Shown: positions 1-6,020, counted from the first letter of the stretch. The stretch is 8,248 nt of DNA from a bacterium (GCA_945861295.1 CAMAUF010000077.1:1-8248); one strand, 5' to 3'. Program-made: numbers and translations. The notes: a model not told the origin generated them from the letters alone.

Positions 1-283
1 CAGCGGCCAGCAGGCCGTCGAGGGGCGAGGCGACTGGGGCTTCGGCGGCGACATCGCCGAGGGCTGGCTGCGCGGCGTACAGCGCGGCCAGCGTCGCGCG
101 CAGCTCGCCTTCCTGGCGCGTGAGCGAGTCTGTGCCCTGGCGCGCGAGCGTGTACTTCAACAAGCCGACCAGTTGGCCGGCGCTCGCCCGCGCCCACTGC
201 GTCCGCAGTTCCGGCCCGAGGATCTCCTCGACGGTGCGGATGGCGCTGTTGATCAGCTCGGCTTGGGTCGGGTGGCGTTCCAT
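1..283 (-). CDS. Unrecognised protein, partial (C-terminus beyond window)
   Basis: An open minus-strand frame begins at the ATG at 283-281 and runs off the window edge, giving 94 visible residues. Its first base is the last base of the upstream epimerase stop codon (TGATG overlap), so translation is probably coupled to that gene and both sit on one mRNA. The visible part looks soluble and mostly helical, starting MERHPTQAELINSAIRTVEE, with many Ala, Leu, Glu and Arg residues and no signal peptide or membrane segment. A spacing such as ELRTQWARASAGQLVGLLKY suggests amphipathic helices. It faintly recalls the small helical proteins encoded beside aminoglycoside-phosphotransferase-like and acyl-CoA dehydrogenase genes in actinobacteria, but that is memory of a pattern and not a demonstrated homology. 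I do not recognise a family and assign no function. Confidence 0.6.
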   Translation of the reverse strand, partial: MERHPTQAELINSAIRTVEEILGPELRTQWARASAGQLVGLLKYTLARQGTDSLTRQEGELRATLAALYAAQPALGDVAAEAPVASPLDGLLAA

Positions 284-1299
284 CAGGGCTGCCCGCGCAA
301 CGCCGCGGCGACCGTCGCCTCGTAGTCGAAGTCGTAGCTCGCGAACCAGATCGGGTCGCGCAGCGCGTCCTTCGTTTCCGCCAGGCCGCTGCCCATGAAC
401 CATTCGAACGTCTGGGCGTGGCCTTCCCGGAAGCCCCACTGGTTCCGATGGCCGAGCAGCTTCTGGGCCTTCTCGATGCTCAGGATCGAGTGGTGGCCCT
501 TGCCGAAGAGGTGCCCGAAGGGCGCGCGCGTCAGCTTGGCTAGCTCCCCGGTTGGAATGACCACCACATCCGCCGGCTTGCCCACGATCTCGCCCAAGAC
601 GCGCACGTACTCGTTCACCGTCACCGCTTCCGCCGTGATGTTGAAGACTTCGCCGACGGCCACCGGGTTCGTCGCCATCTCGACCATGGCGCGGACGAGG
701 TCGTCGACGTGGCCGTAGGAGCAGGTCACCAGGCCGTCGTGCGGGATAACGATGGGCAGGCCGCGGAGGAGGCGCAGGAACATCGGCGCCTCCATGTCGT
801 AGATGTTGTTGTCCGGGCCGTAGATCGCCGCCGGGCGCGCGCTGACGGCCGGGAAGCCGGTGGCGCGGTGCCGTTCGAAGATCGCCGTCTCGACCATCGC
901 CTTGAATCCGCCGTACGTATTCGCCTGGTCGGGGTTAATGGCGAAGTCCTCGGTCCAGGGCTGGACGCCGGTGTGTTGGGCGTATGCCATGATCGAACTC
1001 GTGAAGACATAGCGGCCACAGTGCCCATCGAGCAGGTCGATCAGCAAATCGATGTTCGAACGGCCCGCGACCATGACGAAGCCGGAGACATCGAACACCG
1101 CGTCCCAGTCCTTGCCGGCGAGGGCGGCGCGCATCGAGTCCTCGCTCGTGCGGTCGGCCACGAGCCGCCTGACGCCAGCGGGCAACGCCGTCGTGGTCTG
1201 GCCGCGATTGAGGACGGTCACGTCGTGGCCCCGCGCGCTCAGTTCCTGGACGAGATGAAGCCCGACGAACTGCGAACCGCCGAGGATCAGCGTTCTCAT
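283..1299 (-). CDS. NAD-dependent epimerase/dehydratase-like protein (extended/atypical SDR)
   Basis: A 338-residue Rossmann-fold protein of the NAD-dependent epimerase/dehydratase superfamily. The N-terminus has a beta strand running into a glycine-rich dinucleotide motif, LILGGSQFVG (residues 4-13), in the GGxxFVG form typical of atypical extended SDRs such as the CSP41/isoflavone-reductase-like group. The NRG at 31-33 follows strand beta2. The active-site region is FTSSIMAYAQ (99-108, candidate Ser101/102), followed by Tyr129-x-x-x-Lys133 in NTYGGFK. RPAAIYGPDNN (155-165) and HVDDLVRAM (197-205) are the usual substrate-side signatures of extended SDRs. The substrate cannot be read from the sequence; a nucleotide-sugar or similar cytoplasmic substrate is likely. 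The ATG at 1299 has no Shine-Dalgarno sequence, but a promoter ends only 8 bases upstream, implying a leaderless mRNA. The downstream gene overlaps its stop codon. The family call is firm and the specific reaction is unknown. Confidence 0.9.
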   Translation of the reverse strand: MRTLILGGSQFVGLHLVQELSARGHDVTVLNRGQTTTALPAGVRRLVADRTSEDSMRAALAGKDWDAVFDVSGFVMVAGRSNIDLLIDLLDGHCGRYVFTSSIMAYAQHTGVQPWTEDFAINPDQANTYGGFKAMVETAIFERHRATGFPAVSARPAAIYGPDNNIYDMEAPMFLRLLRGLPIVIPHDGLVTCSYGHVDDLVRAMVEMATNPVAVGEVFNITAEAVTVNEYVRVLGEIVGKPADVVVIPTGELAKLTRAPFGHLFGKGHHSILSIEKAQKLLGHRNQWGFREGHAQTFEWFMGSGLAETKDALRDPIWFASYDFDYEATVAAALRGQP

Positions 1300-1307
1300 G
1301 CGTGGGC

Positions 1308-1336
1308 ATTGTTCGGGCCACTCGCCCCGCTGTCAA
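1308..1336 (-). promoter_or_regulatory. Sigma70-type promoter, probably giving a leaderless epimerase mRNA
   Basis: Read on the minus strand there is a perfect -35 TTGACA (1336-1331), a 17-base spacer, and a -10 AACAAT (1313-1308, 4 of 6 consensus positions). The last base of the -10 lies 8 bases before the A of the epimerase ATG at 1299. Transcription starting 6-9 bases after the -10 would begin at or within a base or two of the start codon. The absence of any Shine-Dalgarno sequence in front of that ATG fits a leaderless message. Confidence 0.6.
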
Positions 1337-1378
1337 ACGCCACGCCGAACACATATGCTTGATCGAAGGAGTCTTGTC

Positions 1379-1645
1379 ATGGCCATCCTGATTCGCATGT
1401 CGATCAACCAGTCCGGCGAAGCGGCCATCCCGCCCGAGGTGCGATGCGCGCTGGGCGTGCCGGAAGGGGGCGCGGTCGAGTTCATCATCGAAGAAGACGG
1501 CGCCGTGCGCGTGCAGCCCGCGAAATACCCGACGATCGCGTCCCTGCGGGGCGCGCTCGGATACCTGAAGAAGCCTCTGACCTCGCGCGAGATGAAAGAA
1601 CTGGCGCACGCCGCGCGCGTACAAGAGTACTTCGATGGTCGATGA
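1379..1645 (+). CDS. vapB: AbrB/MazE-fold antitoxin, VapB type
   Basis: An 88-residue protein beginning at the ATG at 1379, chosen because GAAGGAG (1365-1371) stands 7 bases before it. The N-terminal half has the swapped-hairpin AbrB pattern: SINQSGEAAIPPEVRCALGV (residues 8-27), with the conserved IPxxxR and LG, then GGAVEFIIEEDGAVRV as the returning strands. The C-terminal tail from about residue 50 (IASLRGALGYLKKPLTSREM and onward) is the usual toxin-wrapping segment of VapB antitoxins. Such proteins bind the toxin's active site and also repress their own operon. The reading frame runs to 1645 and overlaps the first codons of the vapC remnant, the normal VapBC arrangement. A weak candidate promoter, CTGTCA (1330-1335), 18-base spacer, TATGCT (1354-1359), overlaps the oppositely directed epimerase promoter. 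The antitoxin looks intact, whereas its toxin is not. Confidence 0.85.
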   Translation: MAILIRMSINQSGEAAIPPEVRCALGVPEGGAVEFIIEEDGAVRVQPAKYPTIASLRGALGYLKKPLTSREMKELAHAARVQEYFDGR

Positions 1646-1936
1646 TGGTCATGTCGACACCGCATCGTGGTGCGGCTCCTAACCCAGGATGACCACGTCA
1701 AGAGGGACAACGTCCGGCGGCTTATCGAGCGTATCGAGCGGCGTGAGATCGCTCTCAGGATCACCGAGACAGCGATCAGCGACCTTGTGTATGTCCTGAA
1801 GTCTGGCACCTACGGGCTCACCCGTCGCGAGATTGTCGAACTGGTCCGCCCGATCCTGGCGTTGCCCTGGGGGCATCGTGCGCCGCGAACCGTAACCGCC
1901 GTTACCGGGGCACTATCACGAAGCGCCCATCCTTGA
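1635..1936 (+). pseudogene. vapC: VapC-type PIN-domain toxin, frameshifted and truncated
   Basis: The expected start is the ATG at 1635, overlapping the antitoxin end by 11 bases. That frame reads MVDDGHVDT and contains the VDT of the PIN active site, then terminates at the TAA 15 codons after the start. The rest of the PIN sequence (IVVRLLTQDDHVKRDNVRRL and onward) continues in another frame from about 1664. The natural VDTN-IVVRLL join is broken by one missing base near 1661-1664, where GC stands in place of an Asn codon. Homology then proceeds through ISDLVYVLKS (Asp where PIN domains usually have Glu) and YGLTRREIVELV to about residue LALPW at 1870. There it stops: the remaining residues to the stop at 1936 do not look PIN-like and run into the convergent gene. 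About 55-60 C-terminal residues, including the second acidic cluster of the metal site, are absent compared with typical VapC of 130-140 residues. It is very unlikely to be an active RNase. A GTG at 1667 could open the second frame, but it would lack the catalytic Asp. Confidence 0.75.
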
Positions 1937-3092
1937 CCGTGAAGATCGTCACGGGGTCGAGGCCCTCCGCCTGCCGGTCGCCGCGTTCGTCGAAGGCGAC
2001 CCGCCCCGAGGCGCCGGCGATTTCGACCTTGTGAATGGCCGCGTTGAGGCGGGCCAAGTTGATGTGGAGGACGCCATCGCGGTCCTCCGCGACGCCGGGC
2101 GCTTGGAGCGCCGTGAGGATGACGGTGGCGGCGTCGTACGACTCGGCCAGGAAAGCGGTGCCATGCGGGTCGGCGCGGTAACGGGCGGTGTACTTGGCGA
2201 CGAAGGCGTTGTAGGCGACGCCCTGGGCCGGCGGCGACGGCAGCGTGACGTAGAGGCCGGGCTCGGCCAGCGCGCCCAAGCCGCTGATCACGGCCGGGTC
2301 GAAGATGGCGTCACCGCCGAGCACCGGTCCTGCGTAGCCGGCGGCGCGGAGCGCCCGGATAAAGGGCACGCCCGTATCGAAGAAGCCCGAGAAGTAGACG
2401 AGCGAGGGCTTCGCCGCGGCGGCGGCCTTGGCGGCGGCTTCGACGCCATCCGCTTCGAAGCCCGCCTCGCCGACGACCTTGCCAGTGAAGGCAGCCCGGA
2501 ACTGGTCGACAGCGCCGCCATACCGGAACGCTTCGAAGGCGATGAAGACATCCGCGACCTTGAGCGTGTTCTGGGCGAAATCGGCCTGTTCGACGCCCTG
2601 GACGTCGTCGTTAAAGGCGGTGCGGAGGAAGGTGCGAAAGGGTTCGCGGCCCTCTGGGTGGGTCGTCGCCGGATTGGTCGAAAGCTGCGAGATCTGCGTG
2701 ACGCCGGCCGCTTCGTAGCCCGGCTGCGACCCGAGGACGGCGCCCGAGCAGGAGGGCCCGACCACCGCCACGACGTCAAGCGAAACCAAGGCGCGCGCGG
2801 CCCGCTCGCCGCCGAGGCGGTTGCAGCCGTCGTTGACCGTCACGAACCGGATCGGGTGGCCGGCGATATACACGCCGTCGCCCGCGAGCTGCGCCGCGTC
2901 TCGAAGGGAGCCGCCGAGCGTGGCAAGTTCGCCTTGGACCATCGTGCTCACGCCTATGGTGATCGGCTGACCGCGTGCGATCACGCGCGTCGCGTCGGGC
3001 TCGCCATCGCCCCCGCAGGCGCCGAGCGCCAGCGCTCCCAGCCCAATGACCGCAACGGCCCAACCAACCCGTAGCGCCCTGTTTACCCGCAT
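1902..3092 (-). CDS. Branched-chain amino-acid-type ABC transporter substrate-binding lipoprotein
   Basis: A 396-residue extracytoplasmic ligand-binding protein of the periplasmic-binding-protein type I (LivJ/LivK, Peripla_BP_6) family. The first 26 residues form a lipoprotein signal peptide: MRVNRALR, a hydrophobic core (WAVAVIGLGALAL), and a lipobox LGAC with Cys26 as the lipidation site, followed by a flexible GGDGEPD linker. The binding domain starts near residue 43 with PITIGVSTMVQGELATLG, the usual first strand. Later landmarks are IRFVTVNDGCNRLGG (81-95), VVGPSCSG (110-117), QLSTNPATT (136-144) and a LAESYDAATVILTAL helix (315-329). Cys90 and Cys115 might pair. The start is supported by GGAG six bases before the ATG. 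No permease or ATPase gene of an ABC transporter lies in the window, so the ligand and partner are unknown; amino acids, amides and aromatic acids are all used by this family. It follows the GNAT gene by 85 bases on the same strand. Confidence 0.88.
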   Translation of the reverse strand: MRVNRALRVGWAVAVIGLGALALGACGGDGEPDATRVIARGQPITIGVSTMVQGELATLGGSLRDAAQLAGDGVYIAGHPIRFVTVNDGCNRLGGERAARALVSLDVVAVVGPSCSGAVLGSQPGYEAAGVTQISQLSTNPATTHPEGREPFRTFLRTAFNDDVQGVEQADFAQNTLKVADVFIAFEAFRYGGAVDQFRAAFTGKVVGEAGFEADGVEAAAKAAAAAKPSLVYFSGFFDTGVPFIRALRAAGYAGPVLGGDAIFDPAVISGLGALAEPGLYVTLPSPPAQGVAYNAFVAKYTARYRADPHGTAFLAESYDAATVILTALQAPGVAEDRDGVLHINLARLNAAIHKVEIAGASGRVAFDERGDRQAEGLDPVTIFTVKDGRFVIVPR

Positions 3093-3110
3093 CTCTCACT
3101 CCGGCGGCAA

Positions 3111-3141
3111 CGAGCCGCTTCACCAACCTTACAGGGGCTCG
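3111..3141. repeat. Short inverted repeat upstream of the lipoprotein gene
   Basis: CGAGCC at 3111-3116 is the reverse complement of GGCTCG at 3136-3141, separated by 19 bases, in the 85-base gap before the binding-protein gene. It could be an operator or an mRNA leader hairpin. At 6 bp in high-G+C DNA it could also be chance. I found no convincing promoter in the same gap. Confidence 0.25.
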
Positions 3142-3177
3142 CGAAACACGGAAGATCCAGAGTCAGCCCGCTCCTGG

Positions 3178-3696
3178 TTACCGCAACCGCCGGCCCATGA
3201 TGAAGAAGTCGTGCCCGCCTGTCAGAAACGGCATCGTCAGCAGGGTTTCGAATCCCAGCCGTGCGTAGAGCTCGTGGGCGCGGCTGTCGGTCCGCGTGCT
3301 CAGCAGACACGCCGCCTCGGTCCGGCCCGCCAGGAATGTCTCGACCAATGCGGTGCCAATCCCGAGGCCTTGCGCGCGCGGCCGCACAGCCACTTCGCTC
3401 AACTCGACACTATCCCGCAGCCATCCGTCGTAGGCCCGTCCGCCCACCGCGCGGACGACATCGTGCCACCACTGACCTCGAAGGCTGGTGTAGCCGTAGA
3501 TCATGCCGAGCGTGTCGCCGCCGTCATCAACCGCGACGAGGCCAGCGAAGCCGGGGAACTTGACGTGCGATTGTCGCAAGCGCTGGGAGACATCCCGGCC
3601 GCGGTCGGTGTCATGATAGGGCGGTCGTGCGAAGGCTTCCGCGTAGGCCGTGATCGCCGCGGCAAGACCTGGGCCTTGGACTGGGAGCGCGCGCAA
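3178..3696 (-). CDS. GNAT-family N-acetyltransferase
   Basis: A 172-residue acetyl-CoA-dependent acetyltransferase of the GNAT fold. Motif A is clear: LSEVAVRPRAQGLGIGTAL (residues 99-117), with the R/Q-x-x-G-x-G/A pyrophosphate-binding loop at QGLGIG. Motif B follows as AHELYARLGFETL (140-152), with the usual Tyr and GF. The N-terminal part (AEAFARPPYHDTDRG) and a mid-strand pair (GLVAVDDGGDTLGMIYGYTS) fit the beta2-beta4 region. The acceptor substrate cannot be predicted; amines, amino acids and protein N-termini are all possible. The start is uncertain. No ATG or GTG lies in frame between the upstream gene's stop and the TTG at 3696, so TTG is taken, with GGGGTGGG just before it as a possible ribosome-binding site. 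It lies 56 bases after the ATPase gene and 85 before the lipoprotein gene, so co-transcription is plausible. Confidence 0.85.
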   Translation of the reverse strand: MRALPVQGPGLAAAITAYAEAFARPPYHDTDRGRDVSQRLRQSHVKFPGFAGLVAVDDGGDTLGMIYGYTSLRGQWWHDVVRAVGGRAYDGWLRDSVELSEVAVRPRAQGLGIGTALVETFLAGRTEAACLLSTRTDSRAHELYARLGFETLLTMPFLTGGHDFFIMGRRLR

Positions 3697-3702
3697 CGCC
3701 CA

Positions 3703-3719
3703 CCCCGCCGGCGGCGGGG
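3703..3719. repeat. GC-rich 7-bp hairpin before the GNAT start
   Basis: CCCCGCC (3703-3709) and GGCGGGG (3713-3719) are perfect reverse complements around a 3-base loop. The structure sits in the 56-base gap between the ATPase stop and the GNAT TTG start, and includes the G-rich stretch that could act as the GNAT ribosome-binding site. No T-run follows on the minus strand, so it is not a standard intrinsic terminator. It might reduce translation of the GNAT gene or stabilise processed mRNA ends. Confidence 0.35.
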
Positions 3720-3752
3720 GCGTGCTTGTGGGCTTGCGCCGGAAGAGATGGT

Positions 3753-5153
3753 CTAGCCGCGGTACTGGACTCGCCCCCCAACCTTGTCCTTGTTGAGCCG
3801 CTTGTTGAGGTGCAGCCCTTCGAGGATGAACTCGACAGCGGCGGCGCTTTCGGCGGGCGTGCCGGTCGCGCCGAGCTTAGCCAGCGCCTCAGGCATGCCG
3901 TCGATCTGCCGCGCCAGGCGGACGTACTGCTCGCTCGCCGTCATGTCGCCCACCTCGACCGCCATCCCGGCCTTAAAGCGGGTGATGGCTGGCTCCAACT
4001 CGCTGAGTTGATAGTTGCGGTTGAAGACCGCGACCACCGCGCCCTGAATCAGCTTCTCGACGATCTGCTCCTCGCGCCCGTCCTCGACCGTCTCGAACTC
4101 GACCTTGCCCATCAACGTCGGGAGGACGAACGGCAAGTCGCTGACGCGTGGGACGACCGTGTCTTCGCCGAGCGTGATCGAGCGCCGCATCGCGTTCGCC
4201 AGCATGCTTTCGTAGTTCGCGATGCTCGCTCGGACGGAGACGCCGGAGCGCTGGTTCACGTCGGGGCTCTTGCGCGCGAGGCGGCTGATCTCCGCGATGA
4301 TCTCCTTCATGTACTCCGGGACGACGACGGTGAAGTCCGTCGGCATGGGATGGTGCTCGGCGAGCATAATGTCGATTTCGTGCTCGACCTTCTGCGGGTA
4401 GTGGGTCCGAACTTGCGCACCGTAGCGGTCCTTGAGGGGGGTGATGATGCGGCCGCGGTTCGTGTAGTCCTCGGGGTTGGCGCTGGCGACGACGAAGACA
4501 TCGAGCGCGAGCCGGATCCGGTAACCACGAATCTGGACGTCACGCTCCTCCATGATGTTGAGGAGTCCGACCTGGATGCGCTCGGCAAGGTCCGGCAGTT
4601 CGTTGATACAGAAGATGCCGCGGTTCGTGCGCGGGATGAGCCCGTAGTGAATCGTCAGTTCGTCGGAAAGGTATTTGCCCTCGGCGACTTTGATCGGGTC
4701 GACTTCGCCGATGAGGTCGGCGATCGTGATGTCCGGGGTCGCCAGTTTTTCGCCGTAGCGGTCGCCCCGCGTGAGCCATGCAATGGGGGCGGCGTCGCCC
4801 AGGCTGGCGACGATATCGCGGCCGGCGCGGGTGATCGGCTCGAACGGGTTTTCAGGGATCTCGCAGCCGCCCAAGGTTGGGGTCTCGGCGTCGAGCAACG
4901 ACGTCAGCGAGCGGATGATGCGGGACTTCGCCTGGCCGCGTTCGCCGAGGAAGATGATGTCCTGGCCGGCCAGGATGGCATTGGTGATATGGGGGATGAC
5001 TGTTTCATCGAAGCCGTGGATGCCGGGGAAGAGGTTTTCGCCGGCTCGGAGCTTGACGATCAGATTCTTTCGCATCTCCTCCCGCACAGGGAGGACTTGG
5101 TAGCCCGAAGCCTTGAGCTCGCCGAGCGTCCGGGGCCGTTCTGCTGTGGTCAC
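3753..5153 (-). CDS. MoxR/ChlI-like AAA+ ATPase (magnesium-chelatase ATPase-like)
   Basis: A 466-residue AAA+ ATPase of the helix-2-insert clade that includes magnesium chelatase subunit I and MoxR proteins. Walker A is GERGQAKS (residues 70-77), with Ala instead of the usual Gly before Lys76. Walker B is IFCINELPDLAERIQ (180-194), with Asn-Glu (184-185) instead of Asp-Glu. VVASANPEDYTNRGRI (221-236) holds the sensor-1 Asn226, and PLKDRYGAQV (239-248) matches the arginine-finger/LLDRF region. SGVSVRASIANYE (303-315) carries the likely sensor-2 Arg308. An acidic helical C-terminal extension of about 120 residues follows. Related ATPases remodel or insert metal cofactors into target proteins together with a VWA-domain partner (cytoplasmic), but no VWA gene is visible here. 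The start is GTG at 5153, with GAGAGG upstream. The promoter at 5262-5289 implies a leader of about 100 bases. The family is certain and the client is unknown. Confidence 0.9.
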   Translation of the reverse strand: MTTAERPRTLGELKASGYQVLPVREEMRKNLIVKLRAGENLFPGIHGFDETVIPHITNAILAGQDIIFLGERGQAKSRIIRSLTSLLDAETPTLGGCEIPENPFEPITRAGRDIVASLGDAAPIAWLTRGDRYGEKLATPDITIADLIGEVDPIKVAEGKYLSDELTIHYGLIPRTNRGIFCINELPDLAERIQVGLLNIMEERDVQIRGYRIRLALDVFVVASANPEDYTNRGRIITPLKDRYGAQVRTHYPQKVEHEIDIMLAEHHPMPTDFTVVVPEYMKEIIAEISRLARKSPDVNQRSGVSVRASIANYESMLANAMRRSITLGEDTVVPRVSDLPFVLPTLMGKVEFETVEDGREEQIVEKLIQGAVVAVFNRNYQLSELEPAITRFKAGMAVEVGDMTASEQYVRLARQIDGMPEALAKLGATGTPAESAAAVEFILEGLHLNKRLNKDKVGGRVQYRG

Positions 5154-5261
5154 GTGATCCCTCTCTCCACCCCGGCGCCCGCGGTAAGCGGCCTCGTGTT
5201 TGGTCTATCAACGGGGTTCGTTCACTTCGCGTAGGCGGCAGTCCTGAGCGCCTCGCCACCG

Positions 5262-5289
5262 ATCATAGGGAGCGGGATCGGGGTGTCAA
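5262..5289 (-). promoter_or_regulatory. Strong sigma70-type promoter for the AAA+ ATPase gene
   Basis: On the minus strand: -35 TTGACA (5289-5284, perfect), a 16-base spacer, and -10 TATGAT (5267-5262, 5 of 6). Predicted transcription start is near 5255, giving an untranslated leader of roughly 100 bases to the GTG at 5153. It begins only four bases after the mobA hairpin, so the ATPase unit is insulated from mobA. It is the best promoter match I found in the window. Confidence 0.7.
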
Positions 5290-5292
5290 CCG

Positions 5293-5310
5293 AAGCCCCG
5301 TTTGGGGCTT
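5293..5310 (-). terminator. Hairpin at the mobA stop, probable terminator
   Basis: AAGCCCC (5293-5299) and GGGGCTT (5304-5310) pair perfectly around a 4-base loop. The mobA TAA stop (5312-5310) ends inside the outer edge of the stem, so the hairpin forms immediately after the gene. The following minus-strand bases (CGGTT) are only weakly T-rich, so it is an imperfect intrinsic terminator. Its position between mobA and the next promoter supports that role. Confidence 0.6.
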
Positions 5311-5954
5311 TACGAGGGGCGCTCGGCCGCCGCCAAGTCCCGTTCTAGCGAGGCCAATCCCGCCGGCGTGTTCGCGTTGCGGAAGCTCGCGAGCTTCGGG
5401 TCGGGCGCCAGCAACTCCGCACGCTCGACCCAACGGACCGTCATGCGTGCGAGGGCTTGGCGCAGGCTTCGTTCGCCGGCGGCGTAAGCTGCCTCGCAGT
5501 GGGCCAAGGCCGCCTCGCGGTCGTATGCCGCTACCAGCGGCTGCGGTATGCCTTCGAGCAGAGGGCAGGCGGCCTCAGCCGCGGTTTCGCCGAGCGATTC
5601 CGCCAGGCGGCGCACCAAGGCTGGACGCAGCAGCGGCGCATCGCAACTCGTGAGAAAGCAGCGCGCCGCGGTCGCACTCCGCAGCCCGGCGATCGCCCCG
5701 ATGAGGGGTCCCTCCGCCTGGGCGAAGTCGTCTACGACCGTCGCGGCGATCCCATCGAGCGCGGGCAAGGTCTGGCCCGCGGCGCGGACAATCACGATCT
5801 CGTCGCACGCTTCGGTCAGCGCGGAGGCGACCCAGACCAGCATCGGCCGGCCCGCCAAGAGGGCCGACGCCTTGTCGCTCCCGAACCGGGTGCTTCTCCC
5901 GCCCGCGAGGATGACGCCGGCAATCGCGTTGGGCCCCATCCGCTGCGTCGTCAT
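5310..5954 (-). CDS. mobA: Molybdenum cofactor guanylyltransferase MobA
   Basis: A 214-residue nucleotidyltransferase that transfers GMP from GTP to molybdopterin-bound molybdenum, giving the guanine-dinucleotide cofactor used by DMSO-reductase-family enzymes such as formate dehydrogenases and nitrate reductases; cytoplasmic. The N-terminal signature GVILAGGRSTRFGSDKA (residues 13-29) contains the GTP-binding LAGG loop, Arg and the DK lysine. EGPLIGAIAGL (81-91) is the guanine-binding segment, LTSCDAPLL (101-109) carries the metal-binding Asp105, and FRNANTPAGL (191-200) is the C-terminal NxNTP motif. Length is near the 190-210 usual for MobA. The ATG at 5954 is used; an in-frame ATG five codons later is an alternative. 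A related function, MocA-type cytidylyltransferase, is possible in this superfamily, but the motif set and the NxNTP ending favour MobA. No other molybdenum cofactor gene or molybdoenzyme is in the window. Confidence 0.9.
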   Translation of the reverse strand: MTTQRMGPNAIAGVILAGGRSTRFGSDKASALLAGRPMLVWVASALTEACDEIVIVRAAGQTLPALDGIAATVVDDFAQAEGPLIGAIAGLRSATAARCFLTSCDAPLLRPALVRRLAESLGETAAEAACPLLEGIPQPLVAAYDREAALAHCEAAYAAGERSLRQALARMTVRWVERAELLAPDPKLASFRNANTPAGLASLERDLAAAERPS

Positions 5955-5989
5955 CCGCGTTCACTTCCCTCGAACGGTGGCCGTGGAGG

Positions 5990-6020
5990 GCCGCTCGTCC
6001 TTGCAGTATCGACGAGCGGC
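5990..6020. promoter_or_regulatory. Perfect 10-bp inverted repeat in the divergent gap (candidate operator)
   Basis: GCCGCTCGTC (5990-5999) and GACGAGCGGC (6011-6020) are exact reverse complements separated by 11 bases, so half-site centres are 21 bp apart, two helical turns. It lies in the 81-base region between the divergently transcribed mobA and the small plus-strand gene. A dimeric repressor or activator could control either gene from here. An mRNA hairpin is the alternative reading. A 4-of-6 minus-strand -10 (GATACT, 6010-6005) falls in the loop, but no matching -35 was seen. Confidence 0.5.

Noticed and set aside
1892..1905. Small palindrome GTAAC-CGCC-GTTAC at the lipoprotein stop, as a bidirectional terminator
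   Set aside because: The stem is only 5 bp, has no T-run on either side and partly lies inside the coding sequence, so it is too weak to call.
2031..3074. 347-codon open frame on the plus strand opposite the lipoprotein gene
   Set aside because: Its composition is typical of an antisense shadow, and the minus frame encodes a lipobox and a complete binding-protein fold.
3726..5234. 502-codon open frame on the plus strand opposite the AAA+ ATPase gene
   Set aside because: It is a mirror of the ATPase codons in high-G+C DNA. The translation is rich in Asp, Val, Arg and Gly with no recognisable domain, while the minus frame has a full AAA+ motif set, promoter and ribosome-binding site.
5221..5266. 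14-codon open frame (MIGGEALRTAAYAK) upstream of the ATPase gene as a leader peptide
   Set aside because: Its ATG is part of the -10 element of the predicted promoter, so it would not be transcribed from that promoter.
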